64,000 bases of DNA from a virus. Below the pieces are notes generated by a model. It ran no database searches, was not told the DNA's origin, and saw only the letters and a program-made list of their open reading frames with translations. A program made the translations under genes and the position numbers. The DNA is taken from IMG/VR virus record IMGVR_UViG_3300018065_000011, positions 1-64,000 of that record. One strand, written 5' to 3'. Below are positions 1 through 8,254 of this stretch, piece after piece (positions within the stretch are counted from its first letter, which is position 1; each line of letters starts with the position of its first letter).

Positions 1-5
1 CGGGG

Positions 6-269
6 GTGAGCGTGACTACCTACAACATTCGACACTGGCGCGGATGGCCCACTTCCCCTCGGATGCAGTCGGGCAAGAAGCCCCATCCGAAGGCGCTCAA
101 GTGGGGCGACGAGTGGAAGGTTGACCTGACTCCCGAAGAGATTGTACAGCTTGCTACGGACTACGATGTCATGCTGCGCCGAACGAAACAACGCACACGA
201 GAAGGCTCGGTCGTCTGGTCAGACGAGATCTGGCTGGATGAACGAGGCGGCTTCTTCAGAAGGAGATAG
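6..269 (+). CDS. hypothetical protein, possibly truncated by window edge
   Basis: An 87-residue basic protein with no family I recognise. It has a charged middle (TPEEIVQLATDYDVMLRR) and ends in RRR. The GTG at 6 can start it, but the frame is open to the window edge, so the true start may lie outside. The next gene begins 2 bases after its stop, with AAGGAG inside this gene's last codons, which indicates an operon. Confidence 0.6.
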   Translation: MSVTTYNIRHWRGWPTSPRMQSGKKPHPKALKWGDEWKVDLTPEEIVQLATDYDVMLRRTKQRTREGSVVWSDEIWLDERGGFFRRR

Positions 270-271
270 CG

Positions 272-493
272 ATGGCTGAGTCGATGGAATTCATCGTAAC
301 CGTGGAGTCGATGGAACGCGAGAGTGTTTCGGGCGCGTCTGTAGTCCTCACGGGCCGGGACAACGCGACCGCGGGCTCCAAGACACTCATCATGGTGAAG
401 CTGGATACGCTACCTCACAAGGCGAGGGCGATGCCCTTCGCCTCCAACTGGCGTGTTACACTGGAGCCGATCGAGCATGACTCTGAATCTTGA
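272..493 (+). CDS. hypothetical protein
   Basis: A 73-residue protein, predicted mostly beta from alternating hydrophobic residues (FIVTVESMERESVSGASVVL). An excellent AAGGAG site lies 6 bases before the ATG. No family recognised. It overlaps the next gene by 17 bases. Confidence 0.6.
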   Translation: MAESMEFIVTVESMERESVSGASVVLTGRDNATAGSKTLIMVKLDTLPHKARAMPFASNWRVTLEPIEHDSES

Positions 494-689
494 AAAGATC
501 TTCGTGGACAGCACAGCCTATCCCGAGCGTAAACGCGATGAGGATGAGACGCTGAAGCAGTACAAGAGCCACGTGCTCGTGCAAGAACTGCTCAGACGGG
601 GCTGGCACCACGTGCCTGAGCACGTGAAAACGATTCACGTGGAGCCCGGAAGTCAACTTCTGTCGTGGTCATGGTGGAAGGCGCAGTGA
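477..689 (+). CDS. hypothetical protein, paralogue of the gene at 1142
   Basis: A 70-residue protein. I chose the ATG at 477, just inside the previous gene. Its C-terminal half (YPERK..., VQELLRRGW, then ...GSQLLSW) matches the pattern of the gene at 1142 (YPERD, VGELFRRGW, ...GTELLWKLP). The two look like diverged copies separated by one gene. Function unknown. Confidence 0.55.
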   Translation: MTLNLEKIFVDSTAYPERKRDEDETLKQYKSHVLVQELLRRGWHHVPEHVKTIHVEPGSQLLSWSWWKAQ

Positions 690-693
690 GGCC

Positions 694-1167
694 GTGACTC
701 TCTGGACGTTCTACCAACAAGCTGTCGCCATGGCGAGAAGGTCCGATTCTGCCTTTCCCCGCTTTGATCATGCGTGCTTTGTTGAGGCGCTCGTAGAGGT
801 TGGCGACATGCTGTGGGAAGGGATGCGGCCGTACATCAAAGGGTCCCGCTACGAGGAGTATCGCGCCACACTGACGCCGAGGGAACGTCTGTGGCAATGG
901 CTTCTCTCTACGATTCGGTGGGGGAGTTACGGATCGTGTGTGCGTCCGTGGCCCGCGGGACTGGAGTATTCCCACTATGACCCGGCCACTCCGGGCGTTC
1001 CGGCTCCGGTTCCAGCGGCGCAGGAGATCTTGGGAGGCTCTGCTGAGGCCATCGAATTCAGCGATGACGAAAAGATACGGGTAAACCGTTGCGCGTGGCT
1101 TGAGTGCCAGCACATCGAGAAAGACGCGCAGCGAGAAACCAATGAAACTGACCAAAGCAGACAGTGA
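694..1167 (+). CDS. hypothetical protein
   Basis: A 157-residue Trp- and Arg-rich protein starting at GTG 694, four bases after the previous stop. It has an aromatic N-terminus (LWTFYQQAVAMARR) and an acidic segment near the end. No known family seen. Its last codons overlap the next gene. Confidence 0.6.
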   Translation: MTLWTFYQQAVAMARRSDSAFPRFDHACFVEALVEVGDMLWEGMRPYIKGSRYEEYRATLTPRERLWQWLLSTIRWGSYGSCVRPWPAGLEYSHYDPATPGVPAPVPAAQEILGGSAEAIEFSDDEKIRVNRCAWLECQHIEKDAQRETNETDQSRQ

Positions 1168-1360
1168 GAAAATGCTTCGCGATCTCGCAGCAAGGATTGC
1201 GCCTTTGCTGACGGAGCACAACATCCGAGAGATCTTGCTGCCCTACTATCCCGAGCGTGACTTGGTGGGCGAGTTGTTCCGTCGAGGTTGGCAGCGACCC
1301 ACTCGCATGGACGTGGCCGAGCCGCCCGCGGGGACTGAGCTACTCTGGAAGTTGCCATGA
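1142..1360 (+). CDS. hypothetical protein, paralogue of the gene at 477
   Basis: A 72-residue protein starting at ATG 1142 inside the preceding gene. It has an amphipathic N-terminal helix followed by the YPERxLVGELFRRGW block shared with the gene at 477. The stop overlaps the next start as ATGA. Confidence 0.55.
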   Translation: MKLTKADSEKMLRDLAARIAPLLTEHNIREILLPYYPERDLVGELFRRGWQRPTRMDVAEPPAGTELLWKLP

Positions 1361-1836
1361 GCGATATGATTGTCATTGGGCCGAGAGACCCCAGGGATTT
1401 CGTTCTCTGTCCCGCGTGTGCTTGTTCCTACTCGCAACGCTATGTAGATCGCGTCACGATGGAGTGTCCCATGTATGCCTGCGACTGGGTTTGGGATGCA
1501 GAGGAGCTAGACAGAGCCATCTGGGGTGTTCGGGAAGCCAAGCGTGGTTCTCCTCCGAGCAAGCCGAAAGAGGAATCTACCCACTGGCTTTCGTACACGT
1601 CCCGAGTCCTCACACTCTCCGATGGATCTTGGGTCTCTGTCGAGGACGATCCCGATGGCGGCTTCTTTGCGAAGGTTCACGTCGACACGGGCGGCCACAC
1701 GCTCCTCGATGCAACACGCGGAGAGATCGAGACGTTGGATAAAGCGAAGGAGTGGGCGACGGACACTACGCCCGTCTTCTTGATCTGGAGGACGTATGAT
1801 GGTTGGGATCGCCCACGTTCGCAGCCGTGCGAATGA
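1357..1836 (+). CDS. putative zinc-ribbon protein
   Basis: A 159-residue protein. The N-terminal part has a CPAC...CPMYAC pattern that could hold a zinc ion. The rest looks like a small mixed domain ending in Pro/Arg. It is coupled to the previous gene by ATGA. Its 3' end overlaps the opposite-strand gene ending at 1766 by 71 bases, so the extreme C-terminus of one of the two may be wrong. Confidence 0.55.
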   Translation: MSDMIVIGPRDPRDFVLCPACACSYSQRYVDRVTMECPMYACDWVWDAEELDRAIWGVREAKRGSPPSKPKEESTHWLSYTSRVLTLSDGSWVSVEDDPDGGFFAKVHVDTGGHTLLDATRGEIETLDKAKEWATDTTPVFLIWRTYDGWDRPRSQPCE

Positions 1837-2329
1837 GAGGCAGTAGCGCGTCGCGAACCTTGCCGGGATTCTCATGTGCGATGCGAATCAGTTGCTTGCG
1901 AAGATGTGACGTGGCTACTCTTGCTGGAGCGGGACGGCGTACAGGCGTGGTCGCTCGGGGTCGAGGAGCGCGGACCATGGACTTGGGCGGAGCCGGAGGT
2001 TGCTGTCTCGAAATGAGCGCGATCAGATCGGGCACTTCCCCCTTCATCTGCTCCCGTGCATCCAAACCAACATCGCCTATTCGCATAGCACGTCGGACGA
2101 GACCTTTGAGGTTGCCCAACGCCGACTTCTCGTTCGGACGCAGCGCGGAAACGTCGATGGCTTTCAGAATCCCCTGGATCATCCTCGCGGGCTGCTCCTT
2201 CTGGAGCGCACGTTCGGCGTCTTTGAGATTCGTGAGAGCATCCTGACGAGCCGCCACGATCTCCTCTGGCTCCCTACGGGCTTCTTTGAGGAAGGAAAGA
2301 AGCGCCTCGTGAATGATGTGGTCGATCAT
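1766..2329 (-). CDS. LRKQ-tag protein with the tag at the C-terminus
   Basis: A 187-residue protein. Residues 1-110 are helical and charged, followed by a Pro/Arg linker. At about residues 143-170 comes the peptide shared by eight proteins here (LRKQLIRIAHENPGK, then RDALLPLI). This is the only member with the tag at the C-terminal end, which shows the tag is a mobile module and not simply a signal peptide. Function unknown. Confidence 0.6.
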   Translation of the reverse strand: MIDHIIHEALLSFLKEARREPEEIVAARQDALTNLKDAERALQKEQPARMIQGILKAIDVSALRPNEKSALGNLKGLVRRAMRIGDVGLDAREQMKGEVPDLIALISRQQPPAPPKSMVRAPRPRATTPVRRPAPARVATSHLRKQLIRIAHENPGKVRDALLPLIRTAANVGDPNHHTSSRSRRRA

Positions 2330-2331
2330 GG

Positions 2332-2658
2332 CTAGTAGCTCAACTCTTTGTAGGTTTGCTTGTCCTCGTAGCGAATCCGAGTGGCCCCACCACGTTTCCC
2401 GTCGTACATGGGTCCCAGCAACCCCTGCAACTTCGGGGCTCCCTGCAACTCCTTGCGCGTCCCTGGTCTCGAAAAACGCCCGGTGATTCGGTACTTTCGC
2501 GCGAGCGCTTCCTCAGAGTTGAAGGTCTCCGTCCCGCGAGTGGTCCTGACGACATAGACTTTCTTGTCGTTGGCTTCCTTCAGGAGTGGAAGGATCGCGT
2601 CCCGAACCTCACCAGGATTCTCGTGCGCGAGCCGAATCAGTTGCTTGCGTAGATCCAT
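2332..2658 (-). CDS. LRKQ-tag protein, N-terminal tag
   Basis: A 108-residue protein beginning MDLRKQLIRLAHENPGEV with RDAILPLLKEA directly after, then a basic beta-rich domain (KVYVVRTTRG...). I chose the ATG that puts the tag at the very N-terminus; a GTG 24 bases upstream is also possible. The stop is 2 bases from the next minus-strand start. Confidence 0.65.
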   Translation of the reverse strand: MDLRKQLIRLAHENPGEVRDAILPLLKEANDKKVYVVRTTRGTETFNSEEALARKYRITGRFSRPGTRKELQGAPKLQGLLGPMYDGKRGGATRIRYEDKQTYKELSY

Positions 2659-2896
2659 GTTGGCTCTCTTTCCCAGCGTCACTTCCTCGGCAAAGAAGTT
2701 GGATCTGACTGGATTGATGAGGAGCGGCCGAACCCTCTCGTTGAAACAACCGCGGATTGTGTTTCGCCTGCCGGAACGTCTTGTCCAGAGCTTCCCGAGC
2801 AGAGCTTGCTGGGACCGTGTGGACCAGAAACGTGCGCCCGGCCGCCCGAACCCTCACGTCAAAGTGCTTGCGGGTGCCGGTGTGAAGATCGGACAT
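2609..2896 (-). CDS. hypothetical protein, overlaps following tag gene
   Basis: A 95-residue reading frame. Residues 8-60 look like a real small beta domain (HFDVRVRAAGRTFLVHTV, then SSAREALDKTF). The last 30 residues are low quality because they run antiparallel in register with the start of the next gene, overlapping it by 50 bases. The true end could be earlier if a frameshift is present. Confidence 0.4.
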   Translation of the reverse strand: MSDLHTGTRKHFDVRVRAAGRTFLVHTVPASSAREALDKTFRQAKHNPRLFQREGSAAPHQSSQIQLLCRGSDAGKESQHGSTQATDSARARESW

Positions 2897-3094
2897 CTCA
2901 TCCGAAGCGCTTGTATAGGGAGAATCTCGGCCCCCAAGGCCCCCAGACAGCCCCAGAGCTTTCAGGCTCCCTGACGGCTCCTAGGAGACTTCCCAGAGCA
3001 GAGAGGCTCACAGAGGCTCAGAGGCGCTCAGGCGAGTGCGTGAAGCGCGCCTCCGGCTAGCTTGCCTATCGCGTGACCCGTGTGAGGACCGAGC

Positions 3095-3484
3095 ATGCCT
3101 ACCCTCCGCAAGCAACTGATCAGACTCGCCTACGAGAATCCCCAGATGCAGGAGAAATTGCTTCCGCTGCTCAAAGAGGGAGCGGTTATGAGCGAGCCGC
3201 TCGATCGGGCGCTCAGGGACATCCTCCGCAAAGCCTACATCGCAGGGACGGAAGCTGGTTTCGTTCGTGAGCAAGATGAAGGGGACGAATTCGTGCGCAC
3301 CGCAGGACGGGAAAGCCTCGCCGCGTACAAGGAAGTGAAGCACGCCATCGCCAAGCTGGAGCCGAAGAATTGGGGAAGAGCAGGCACCCTTGGCGGGGTT
3401 CCCATCGGCACGCTCAAGAATCTTTCCGCAGCACTCTGGGAGCTTGCCTATTGGAATGGGGCTTTCCAGGGACCAAGCAAGTAG
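3095..3484 (+). CDS. LRKQ-tag protein, N-terminal tag
   Basis: A 129-residue protein that starts MPTLRKQLIRLAYENP, followed by a QMQEKLLPLLKEG variant of the tag. The remainder (SEPLDRALRDILRKAY...) is a helical domain, different from the other tagged proteins. It is divergent from the minus-strand tag genes, with about 200 bases of GAGGCTC-rich sequence between them. Confidence 0.65.
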   Translation: MPTLRKQLIRLAYENPQMQEKLLPLLKEGAVMSEPLDRALRDILRKAYIAGTEAGFVREQDEGDEFVRTAGRESLAAYKEVKHAIAKLEPKNWGRAGTLGGVPIGTLKNLSAALWELAYWNGAFQGPSK

Positions 3485-3602
3485 GCTGCGATAAACGGTA
3501 AGGGCTCTAAGCGGGTCCGTCCATCCAGCCCGCGGAGATCGCCCTAGCACTCCTCGGTGGCCACGTCGCCGGGGAGTGCGCCTTTGGTATGGTTCTGGGG
3601 AC

Positions 3603-3803
3603 ATGGAAGAATTCACCTTCACTGGCTACCCCATCCCCCTGACTCGTAAAGAACGATGCGCCATGGCTGCGAGGAAGGTGAAGGAAGCCAACGAGATTCT
3701 CGCCTACGAAGCCGAGAATCTCCCCGAGCCCCAAAGGACAGAGAACGCGGCAGTACGAGGATCGTTGATGCATCTGTCCGACAGACTGGAAAAGCTCCGC
3801 TAG
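3603..3803 (+). CDS. hypothetical protein
   Basis: A 66-residue mostly helical protein (TRKERCAMAARKVKEANEI). The start is the ATG at 3603. The ribosome site is weak. No family recognised. Confidence 0.45.
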   Translation: MEEFTFTGYPIPLTRKERCAMAARKVKEANEILAYEAENLPEPQRTENAAVRGSLMHLSDRLEKLR

Positions 3804-3827
3804 GGATGGCGTAGAGACCCACTGACC

Positions 3828-3980
3828 ATGCTAGACGTGCGCACGATAGACGACAATCGAGAGTTGTACGAAGGACGCTGGATTCCCTCGCGCCCATTGC
3901 CAGGGCCGTTCCTCAGACGACTGTTGGACGCCTGGGCTGTTTTACGGGGCCGTGCAGAGGCAGTCCACTGGCCGCGATGA
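3828..3980 (+). CDS. hypothetical small protein
   Basis: A 50-residue protein rich in Arg, Pro and Leu (ELYEGRWIPSRPLPGPFLRR). Codon use fits its neighbours and it fills the gap between two genes. No known function. Confidence 0.4.
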   Translation: MLDVRTIDDNRELYEGRWIPSRPLPGPFLRRLLDAWAVLRGRAEAVHWPR

Positions 3981-3996
3981 CGGTATCGTGGGTTGC

Positions 3997-4470
3997 ATGG
4001 ACCAGGAAAGTCTCCGTGACATCCAGAGCCGGCTGAAGCACGTTGGGGACTTGCTCGAATCAGCAAGTCAAGCCCCTGACTCCCGCTACTTTGCACGAGA
4101 AGCGAAGAGAGTACTTCGCAATGTGACCGACACGATCGAGATCAAGACGGAGCGGTGCTTTACGTCTATCGAAGCATTCGTGCAAGCCTGTGAGGATCTC
4201 CAAACCGAAGATCCTGAGGAGCTTCCTTCTGACATCCGGCCACGCCGAGGAGACATGTTACGTCCCTGGTTTCAGCCATTCGAGGACGCACGGCGGAGAG
4301 TGCTTGGTGTTCAAGAGATTCTATCAGGCGACCGCCTGACGATGCCGCTCACGGCGTTGAAAGAAGCACCGCCGGAATGGAAAGCTCTCGTGAGCAAATT
4401 CGTGAAGCCAGAAGGCCGAAAACTCCTGGCTGACGCCCTCACGAGGGGAGAGTACCCCGGCGTGTTGTAA
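3997..4470 (+). CDS. hypothetical helical protein
   Basis: A 157-residue all-helical protein (SLRDIQSRLKHVGDLLESAS). The start at 3997 follows the small gene ending at 3980. A longer frame from 3952 would overlap that gene. No family recognised. Confidence 0.55.
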   Translation: MDQESLRDIQSRLKHVGDLLESASQAPDSRYFAREAKRVLRNVTDTIEIKTERCFTSIEAFVQACEDLQTEDPEELPSDIRPRRGDMLRPWFQPFEDARRRVLGVQEILSGDRLTMPLTALKEAPPEWKALVSKFVKPEGRKLLADALTRGEYPGVL

Positions 4471-4626
4471 TCGCAACCGCCCCGTAGCAGAGCGGAAACC
4501 CTCGCGCCCTCAGAAGCACCCGCTCACTGATTCGAGCGGCAAGCTGACGCGCACCCTAGTGAACCTCGAAAACGGAGGGATGTCAAGTGGGCACCCGTTG
4601 TGAAGGAAATGGGGTAAAAGATCAAG
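4471..4626 (+). other. short intergenic region
   Basis: 156 bases without a gene. It ends in AATGGGGTAAAA shortly before the next start; the same words precede the tag gene region near 14530, so they may be part of a promoter. No hairpin of note was seen. Confidence 0.3.
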
Positions 4627-4837
4627 ATGCCAGACGACCCCAAGTACTTCTGCGCCGACTGCCTGCGCTACCAGCCCTCGATGAAACGACCCTGCCCCGA
4701 CTGCGGATCAATCCGCGTGACCCTGCCCCGACTGCGGATCAATCCGCGTGATCCTGCTGTCGATCGTGGACCAGATCGCAGACCCGGCAGACAAAGAGAG
4801 GACTCTCGCTGACATCCGAAAGGCAAACGAGGTCTAG
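4627..4837 (+). pseudogene. zinc-ribbon gene frameshifted by a 31-bp tandem duplication
   Basis: The gene starts MPDDPKYFCADCLRYQPS and has two Cys pairs (CADC, CPDC) typical of a small zinc ribbon. A perfect 31-bp tandem duplication (4689-4719 and 4720-4750) shifts the frame. As sequenced, the product goes out of frame and stops at 4812. Removing one copy restores a clean frame (...SIRVILLSIVDQIADPADK...) whose stop at 4837 lies one base before the next start. The allele is therefore recently disrupted or carries an assembly error. Confidence 0.7.
4689..4750 (+). repeat. 31-bp perfect tandem duplication
   Basis: Two adjacent identical 31-bp units beginning ACCCTGCCCCGACTGC. The unit length is not a multiple of three and knocks the enclosing gene out of frame. 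Confidence 0.95.
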
Positions 4838-4838
4838 T

Positions 4839-5162
4839 ATGGGAAGCGGTCTCAGACACGTCATGGAAGTGCCCCAGGATCACGGCCCAAACTGGCTGTG
4901 CGATGTGCGAACAGACGGTGCCTACGCCGGCACGCGCATCGCCACCAAGCTCAAGCCGAACAACGAGATCCTGACCCAGCTTGAATGGGCCGATCGCGAA
5001 GGCGATGACATGTATGAGGAGCACAATCAAGGGCTCCTCATCGTGCTCAACGGGCCAGGTACAGAGTCGGTCCCCCGGAAGGTGCTCGAATGGCTCATGA
5101 ACGGCCAACCGAGCGAAGAGAAGGACGAGATGGATGTGCTTCTGGATCAGATGGGCTACTGA
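4839..5162 (+). CDS. hypothetical protein
   Basis: A 107-residue acidic protein (WLCDVRTDGAYAGTRIATKL). It starts one base after the restored stop of the upstream gene, which supports the two being an operon. Function unknown. Confidence 0.6.
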   Translation: MGSGLRHVMEVPQDHGPNWLCDVRTDGAYAGTRIATKLKPNNEILTQLEWADREGDDMYEEHNQGLLIVLNGPGTESVPRKVLEWLMNGQPSEEKDEMDVLLDQMGY

Positions 5163-5177
5163 GGAAAGGAAAAAACG

Positions 5178-5654
5178 ATGCCACTGTTCAAACTAGATGG
5201 CGAGTACGCCATGCCCGAGATAGAATTCACCGTCTTTGTCGAGGCCAAGGATCAAGCCGAAGCAGACAAACTGCTCAAAGAGCTACGTGACTGGGATAGC
5301 AGGATAGACGGTGCGATAGAAGATGAGATCCATGAAGCCCTGATAGAACGCAGGGGCGGTCACCAAGGCACCCAATGGAATTTCGCCAACCCTGTGGAGA
5401 AGGTTCCTGAGGGCGCCACGGTGGTGAAGCTCCCAGACGGCTGGGATTGGCATGGGGTGAGTATGACCAGCGTGCGCCAAATCCGTTGTCCCAACTGCGA
5501 TTCTCTCTCGTTCACGACAGAGCGACTGGAGAAGAACAACCATTCCTTGAACGTGAGAGCAAAGCTCACCTGCAAAAAGTGTGGGCACGTCTGGGAATGC
5601 AACGTGTCAAATCCTGATCACCGAGTGAGTCGGGGGCGCCTCGGGTTGCCGTAA
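5178..5654 (+). CDS. putative zinc-ribbon protein
   Basis: A 158-residue protein. The N-terminal half is an acidic alpha/beta domain (EIEFTVFVEAKDQAEADKLL). The C-terminal half has a zinc ribbon with CPNC about 30 residues before CKKCGHVW. A GAGGAAAGG site precedes the ATG. Possibly nucleic-acid binding; no family named. Confidence 0.6.
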   Translation: MPLFKLDGEYAMPEIEFTVFVEAKDQAEADKLLKELRDWDSRIDGAIEDEIHEALIERRGGHQGTQWNFANPVEKVPEGATVVKLPDGWDWHGVSMTSVRQIRCPNCDSLSFTTERLEKNNHSLNVRAKLTCKKCGHVWECNVSNPDHRVSRGRLGLP

Positions 5655-5665
5655 AGGGCTGATAC

Positions 5666-6172
5666 ATGCGAGTGTCTTTTCAAGTAGCTGTCAACCTCAA
5701 GGGAAAGCCTGCTCCGAAAGCCGTCATGATGGCGCGGCTAGAAGAGTGGGAGGGCCCGCTTCCAAGAGCAGGCGAATTGGTGCGTATAGGAGAGCTTACG
5801 CGGTCCGTCAGGAACGTCATCCATGCGCTCGATACGACTGCTCCCCTCGAAATCTGTCTGGTCTCTCTAGACACCTGCCGGGCTCAAGACTTTGAAGAGA
5901 CCGTCGCCTACCTGACGAGCATGGGATTCGAGATCGTTGTCTCTGCCCACGACGTTTTTGACGAGGCGAAAGAAGCTGTCATGGGGGAGAACGTTCAAAA
6001 GAGCGGCACCTATGGCGACTGGCATCCAGACGGGCGCATCGACGTGAGCACCGACGACCGGCCAATCTGGGTCCGCGCTCGTGTGGAAACGGGGGCGAAA
6101 GTACCAGGCCAAGGAACCTTGATGCGCGTGCTTCGTATCGAGGACGGATACGCAGTCGTGGAGGTAGCATGA
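5666..6172 (+). CDS. hypothetical protein
   Basis: A 168-residue protein with beta-rich ends and a central helix (FDEAKEAVMGENVQKSG). It follows the zinc-ribbon gene by 11 bases and is coupled to the next gene by ATGA. No family recognised. Confidence 0.6.
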   Translation: MRVSFQVAVNLKGKPAPKAVMMARLEEWEGPLPRAGELVRIGELTRSVRNVIHALDTTAPLEICLVSLDTCRAQDFEETVAYLTSMGFEIVVSAHDVFDEAKEAVMGENVQKSGTYGDWHPDGRIDVSTDDRPIWVRARVETGAKVPGQGTLMRVLRIEDGYAVVEVA

Positions 6173-6381
6173 GCCGCGTGTACCTAGTGATCAACATCAT
6201 GCAGAGCGAGACCGGCTACGCGGTCATGGTCAACTCGTCGCGAGACTACAGGGGTGTAGATCCCGAGACCAAGGGAATTGCTCGCGGCGAGAATCTCGAT
6301 GCCGATGCTGCGGCGGCGACCGTTGCTGCTGCGTTGGAGCAGTGGACGGAACACGAGGAAAAGCAAGGGTGGGTCGAGTAG
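6169..6381 (+). CDS. hypothetical protein
   Basis: A 70-residue protein (VYLVINIMQSETGYAVMVNS) with an Ala-rich helix at the end. Coupled by ATGA. Function unknown. Confidence 0.55.
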   Translation: MSRVYLVINIMQSETGYAVMVNSSRDYRGVDPETKGIARGENLDADAAAATVAAALEQWTEHEEKQGWVE

Positions 6382-6382
6382 G

Positions 6383-6613
6383 ATGATGGAAGGCAACGGC
6401 GAATCACCGCAGGGCACCACCTGGACGGAATGGGGGAAAGCTCTGAAAGCCAAGTTCGAGACGATCTGTGACGAATGGACGGAGAGTCTCAAAGCGCTTT
6501 GCCGGATGGAACGGGCTCCCCAGCGGAAACGCAGGAAACGTGTCGCTAAGAAGATCGCGGCACGCAACGGATATCTCCACCACAACTGCTTCGGCTACTA
6601 CGACTGGAAATGA
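6383..6613 (+). CDS. hypothetical basic protein
   Basis: A 76-residue protein with a Lys/Arg cluster (RAPQRKRRKRVAKKIAARNG) that may bind nucleic acid. It starts one base after the previous stop and ends in ATGA overlap with the next gene. Confidence 0.55.
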   Translation: MMEGNGESPQGTTWTEWGKALKAKFETICDEWTESLKALCRMERAPQRKRRKRVAKKIAARNGYLHHNCFGYYDWK

Positions 6614-6822
6614 AACTCTATAGCATGATCCAACTCATGGAGATCGCCCACATCTTCCGGCGGCAGTTTGGCGAACAGATCATGCGAGAAGCCATCGAGA
6701 AGCTGACGGACCGTGAGTTTGTCGAGTTTCAAATGCGATTCCATGCGATGCTTCGCCTGCTAGAGCAGATGCAGCACGATTTCGAGATTTCGCTCAAGCA
6801 CGTGGAAGGAGGCAAGGCATGA
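6610..6822 (+). CDS. hypothetical helical protein
   Basis: A 70-residue fully helical protein (MEIAHIFRRQFGEQIMREAI) with ATGA overlaps on both sides. No family recognised. Confidence 0.55.
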   Translation: MKLYSMIQLMEIAHIFRRQFGEQIMREAIEKLTDREFVEFQMRFHAMLRLLEQMQHDFEISLKHVEGGKA

Positions 6823-7178
6823 GCAAGAGTGACTTCTTGGTGAAGGGGACGGACGCCATCAAGCATAAGCCTTGTGAGCCGTGCAACGGGACAGGACATG
6901 ACCCGCGATCGGAAGACATCCAGTTTCCCTGCAAAGACTGCATGGCGTCTGGGGTGGACTGCTCAGACTGGACGCGGGAAGAGTTGGACCGAAACATGCT
7001 GGCCTACATCGTCTACCATTGGGCGCCAAGTAAGGTGGTTCTGTCAGGCATCTGGATGCACGACCTAGAGAAATGGGTGCGTGCGGTAGAAGAGAAGTTT
7101 CCGGCAGACTTTCTGCGCCGCTTCGCGCAAGACCCGATCGCGGATGAAGATGCGGAGGAGCCAGATGGACCTGCATGA
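6819..7178 (+). CDS. putative zinc-binding protein with DnaJ-like Cys repeats
   Basis: A 119-residue protein. CEPCNGTGHD and CKDCMASG near the N-terminus resemble the CxxCxGxG repeats of DnaJ zinc fingers, but only two are present. The rest is helical with a Trp-rich stretch. The chaperone link is a pattern match only. Confidence 0.5.
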   Translation: MSKSDFLVKGTDAIKHKPCEPCNGTGHDPRSEDIQFPCKDCMASGVDCSDWTREELDRNMLAYIVYHWAPSKVVLSGIWMHDLEKWVRAVEEKFPADFLRRFAQDPIADEDAEEPDGPA

Positions 7179-7425
7179 CGCAATCGAAAGAGCCCAGCTT
7201 CGCGCTGACAGCAAGTATCTTCGCCAACGGTGGGAGTGTCCAGAAATCCTGTGGAACCTTCTGCACAATCTCGGTGAGGGCAGCCCGGACATGGGGCTTG
7301 ATCGGCTACTTGAGTTAGTGGCCGCGACGCATCGGCCAAAGGAATATAGCTACTTGACACGACCCACTGGAGTGGCGACGAGACTGATAGATCTAGAGCA
7401 GTGGTGCCCGAAGGAGGAGCCATGA
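7165..7425 (+). CDS. hypothetical protein
   Basis: An 86-residue helical protein starting at ATG 7165 within the previous gene, preceded by GGAGGAG. Unknown function. Confidence 0.5.
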   Translation: MDLHDAIERAQLRADSKYLRQRWECPEILWNLLHNLGEGSPDMGLDRLLELVAATHRPKEYSYLTRPTGVATRLIDLEQWCPKEEP

Positions 7426-7658
7426 CCCATTGGGGGCAAACGTGCGAGCATCGTTTCGAGTATCGTGGTGTGGTGTACCGTGTCGGTCACCAGTTGGCAG
7501 GCAGCGGCGCCAGGCACGTTTCGTACTACGACTGCTATTTCTGCTCGCGTTGCTTGGAGACTCGCATCGACAAATTGGACTGCGAGTCTGATACTTACAC
7601 CGATCTCAAATTCGGAGCGACGCCCGCTCCGAAGAAAGCGATGCCGCTTTCACCATGA
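7422..7658 (+). CDS. hypothetical Cys-rich protein
   Basis: A 78-residue protein with CEHRFEYRGVVYRVGHQ and later DCYFCSRC. The Cys/His spacing suggests a zinc site. ATGA-coupled to the previous gene, with GGAGGAG before the start. Confidence 0.5.
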   Translation: MTHWGQTCEHRFEYRGVVYRVGHQLAGSGARHVSYYDCYFCSRCLETRIDKLDCESDTYTDLKFGATPAPKKAMPLSP

Positions 7659-7721
7659 GCACCCCCAACGAACAATGCATCTGTCGCTACAGCAATTATT
7701 GAAAGAGAGACGAGACACCCC

Positions 7722-8021
7722 ATGAGCGATATCCACATCATCGTAGATTTCTACGATGTCACCGCAGAGCCAGGGGACGATTCCGTGTGGCAGATGAACA
7801 CATGCGCAGTGCCCCGAGTCGGGGAGCGTTGTCTGGTGCATGCCTACGTCGAGCGTGGATGCGAACCCTCTGCTTGGAAAGATTGGGATCTGCCACGTAA
7901 GCTGGAAGGCGTCGTAGAGCGCGTGGAGTGGACATTCGAGTCGCGCTCGTACCAACACCCGCGCCACAAAGAGATGTGTTTTGCCCAGGTCTTCATTAGA
8001 CCGGACACGGAGCGAGAATGA
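7722..8021 (+). CDS. hypothetical protein
   Basis: A 99-residue beta-rich protein (DIHIIVDFYDVTAEPGDD). No family recognised. Coupled to the next gene by ATGA. Confidence 0.55.
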   Translation: MSDIHIIVDFYDVTAEPGDDSVWQMNTCAVPRVGERCLVHAYVERGCEPSAWKDWDLPRKLEGVVERVEWTFESRSYQHPRHKEMCFAQVFIRPDTERE

Positions 8022-8254
8022 TCGACCAAGGCCCGGTGTTGAAAACGCTCCAAGAGGCAGACGACGTGTTGCTCAAGTACGAGGCAGCCATGGAGTGGTG
8101 GGGAGAGCACCCAGGGGTTTCGGAAGAGCATCCAGAGGTTTCGTCCCCGCCGATGGTCCTTGTTGCCCTACGTGACGCGATCAAACACGTCTCGAAAGCT
8201 GTCCGCCTGGAGCACGAAGCAAGGATCCAGGCCGAGGAACGTACGAGCGTGTGA
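8018..8254 (+). CDS. hypothetical protein
   Basis: A 78-residue helical protein containing a near-repeat EHPGVSEEHPEVS. The next coherent frame (zinc ribbon) begins before this gene's stop without a good start codon, so this gene and the next may once have been a single reading frame. Confidence 0.5.
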   Translation: MIDQGPVLKTLQEADDVLLKYEAAMEWWGEHPGVSEEHPEVSSPPMVLVALRDAIKHVSKAVRLEHEARIQAEERTSV

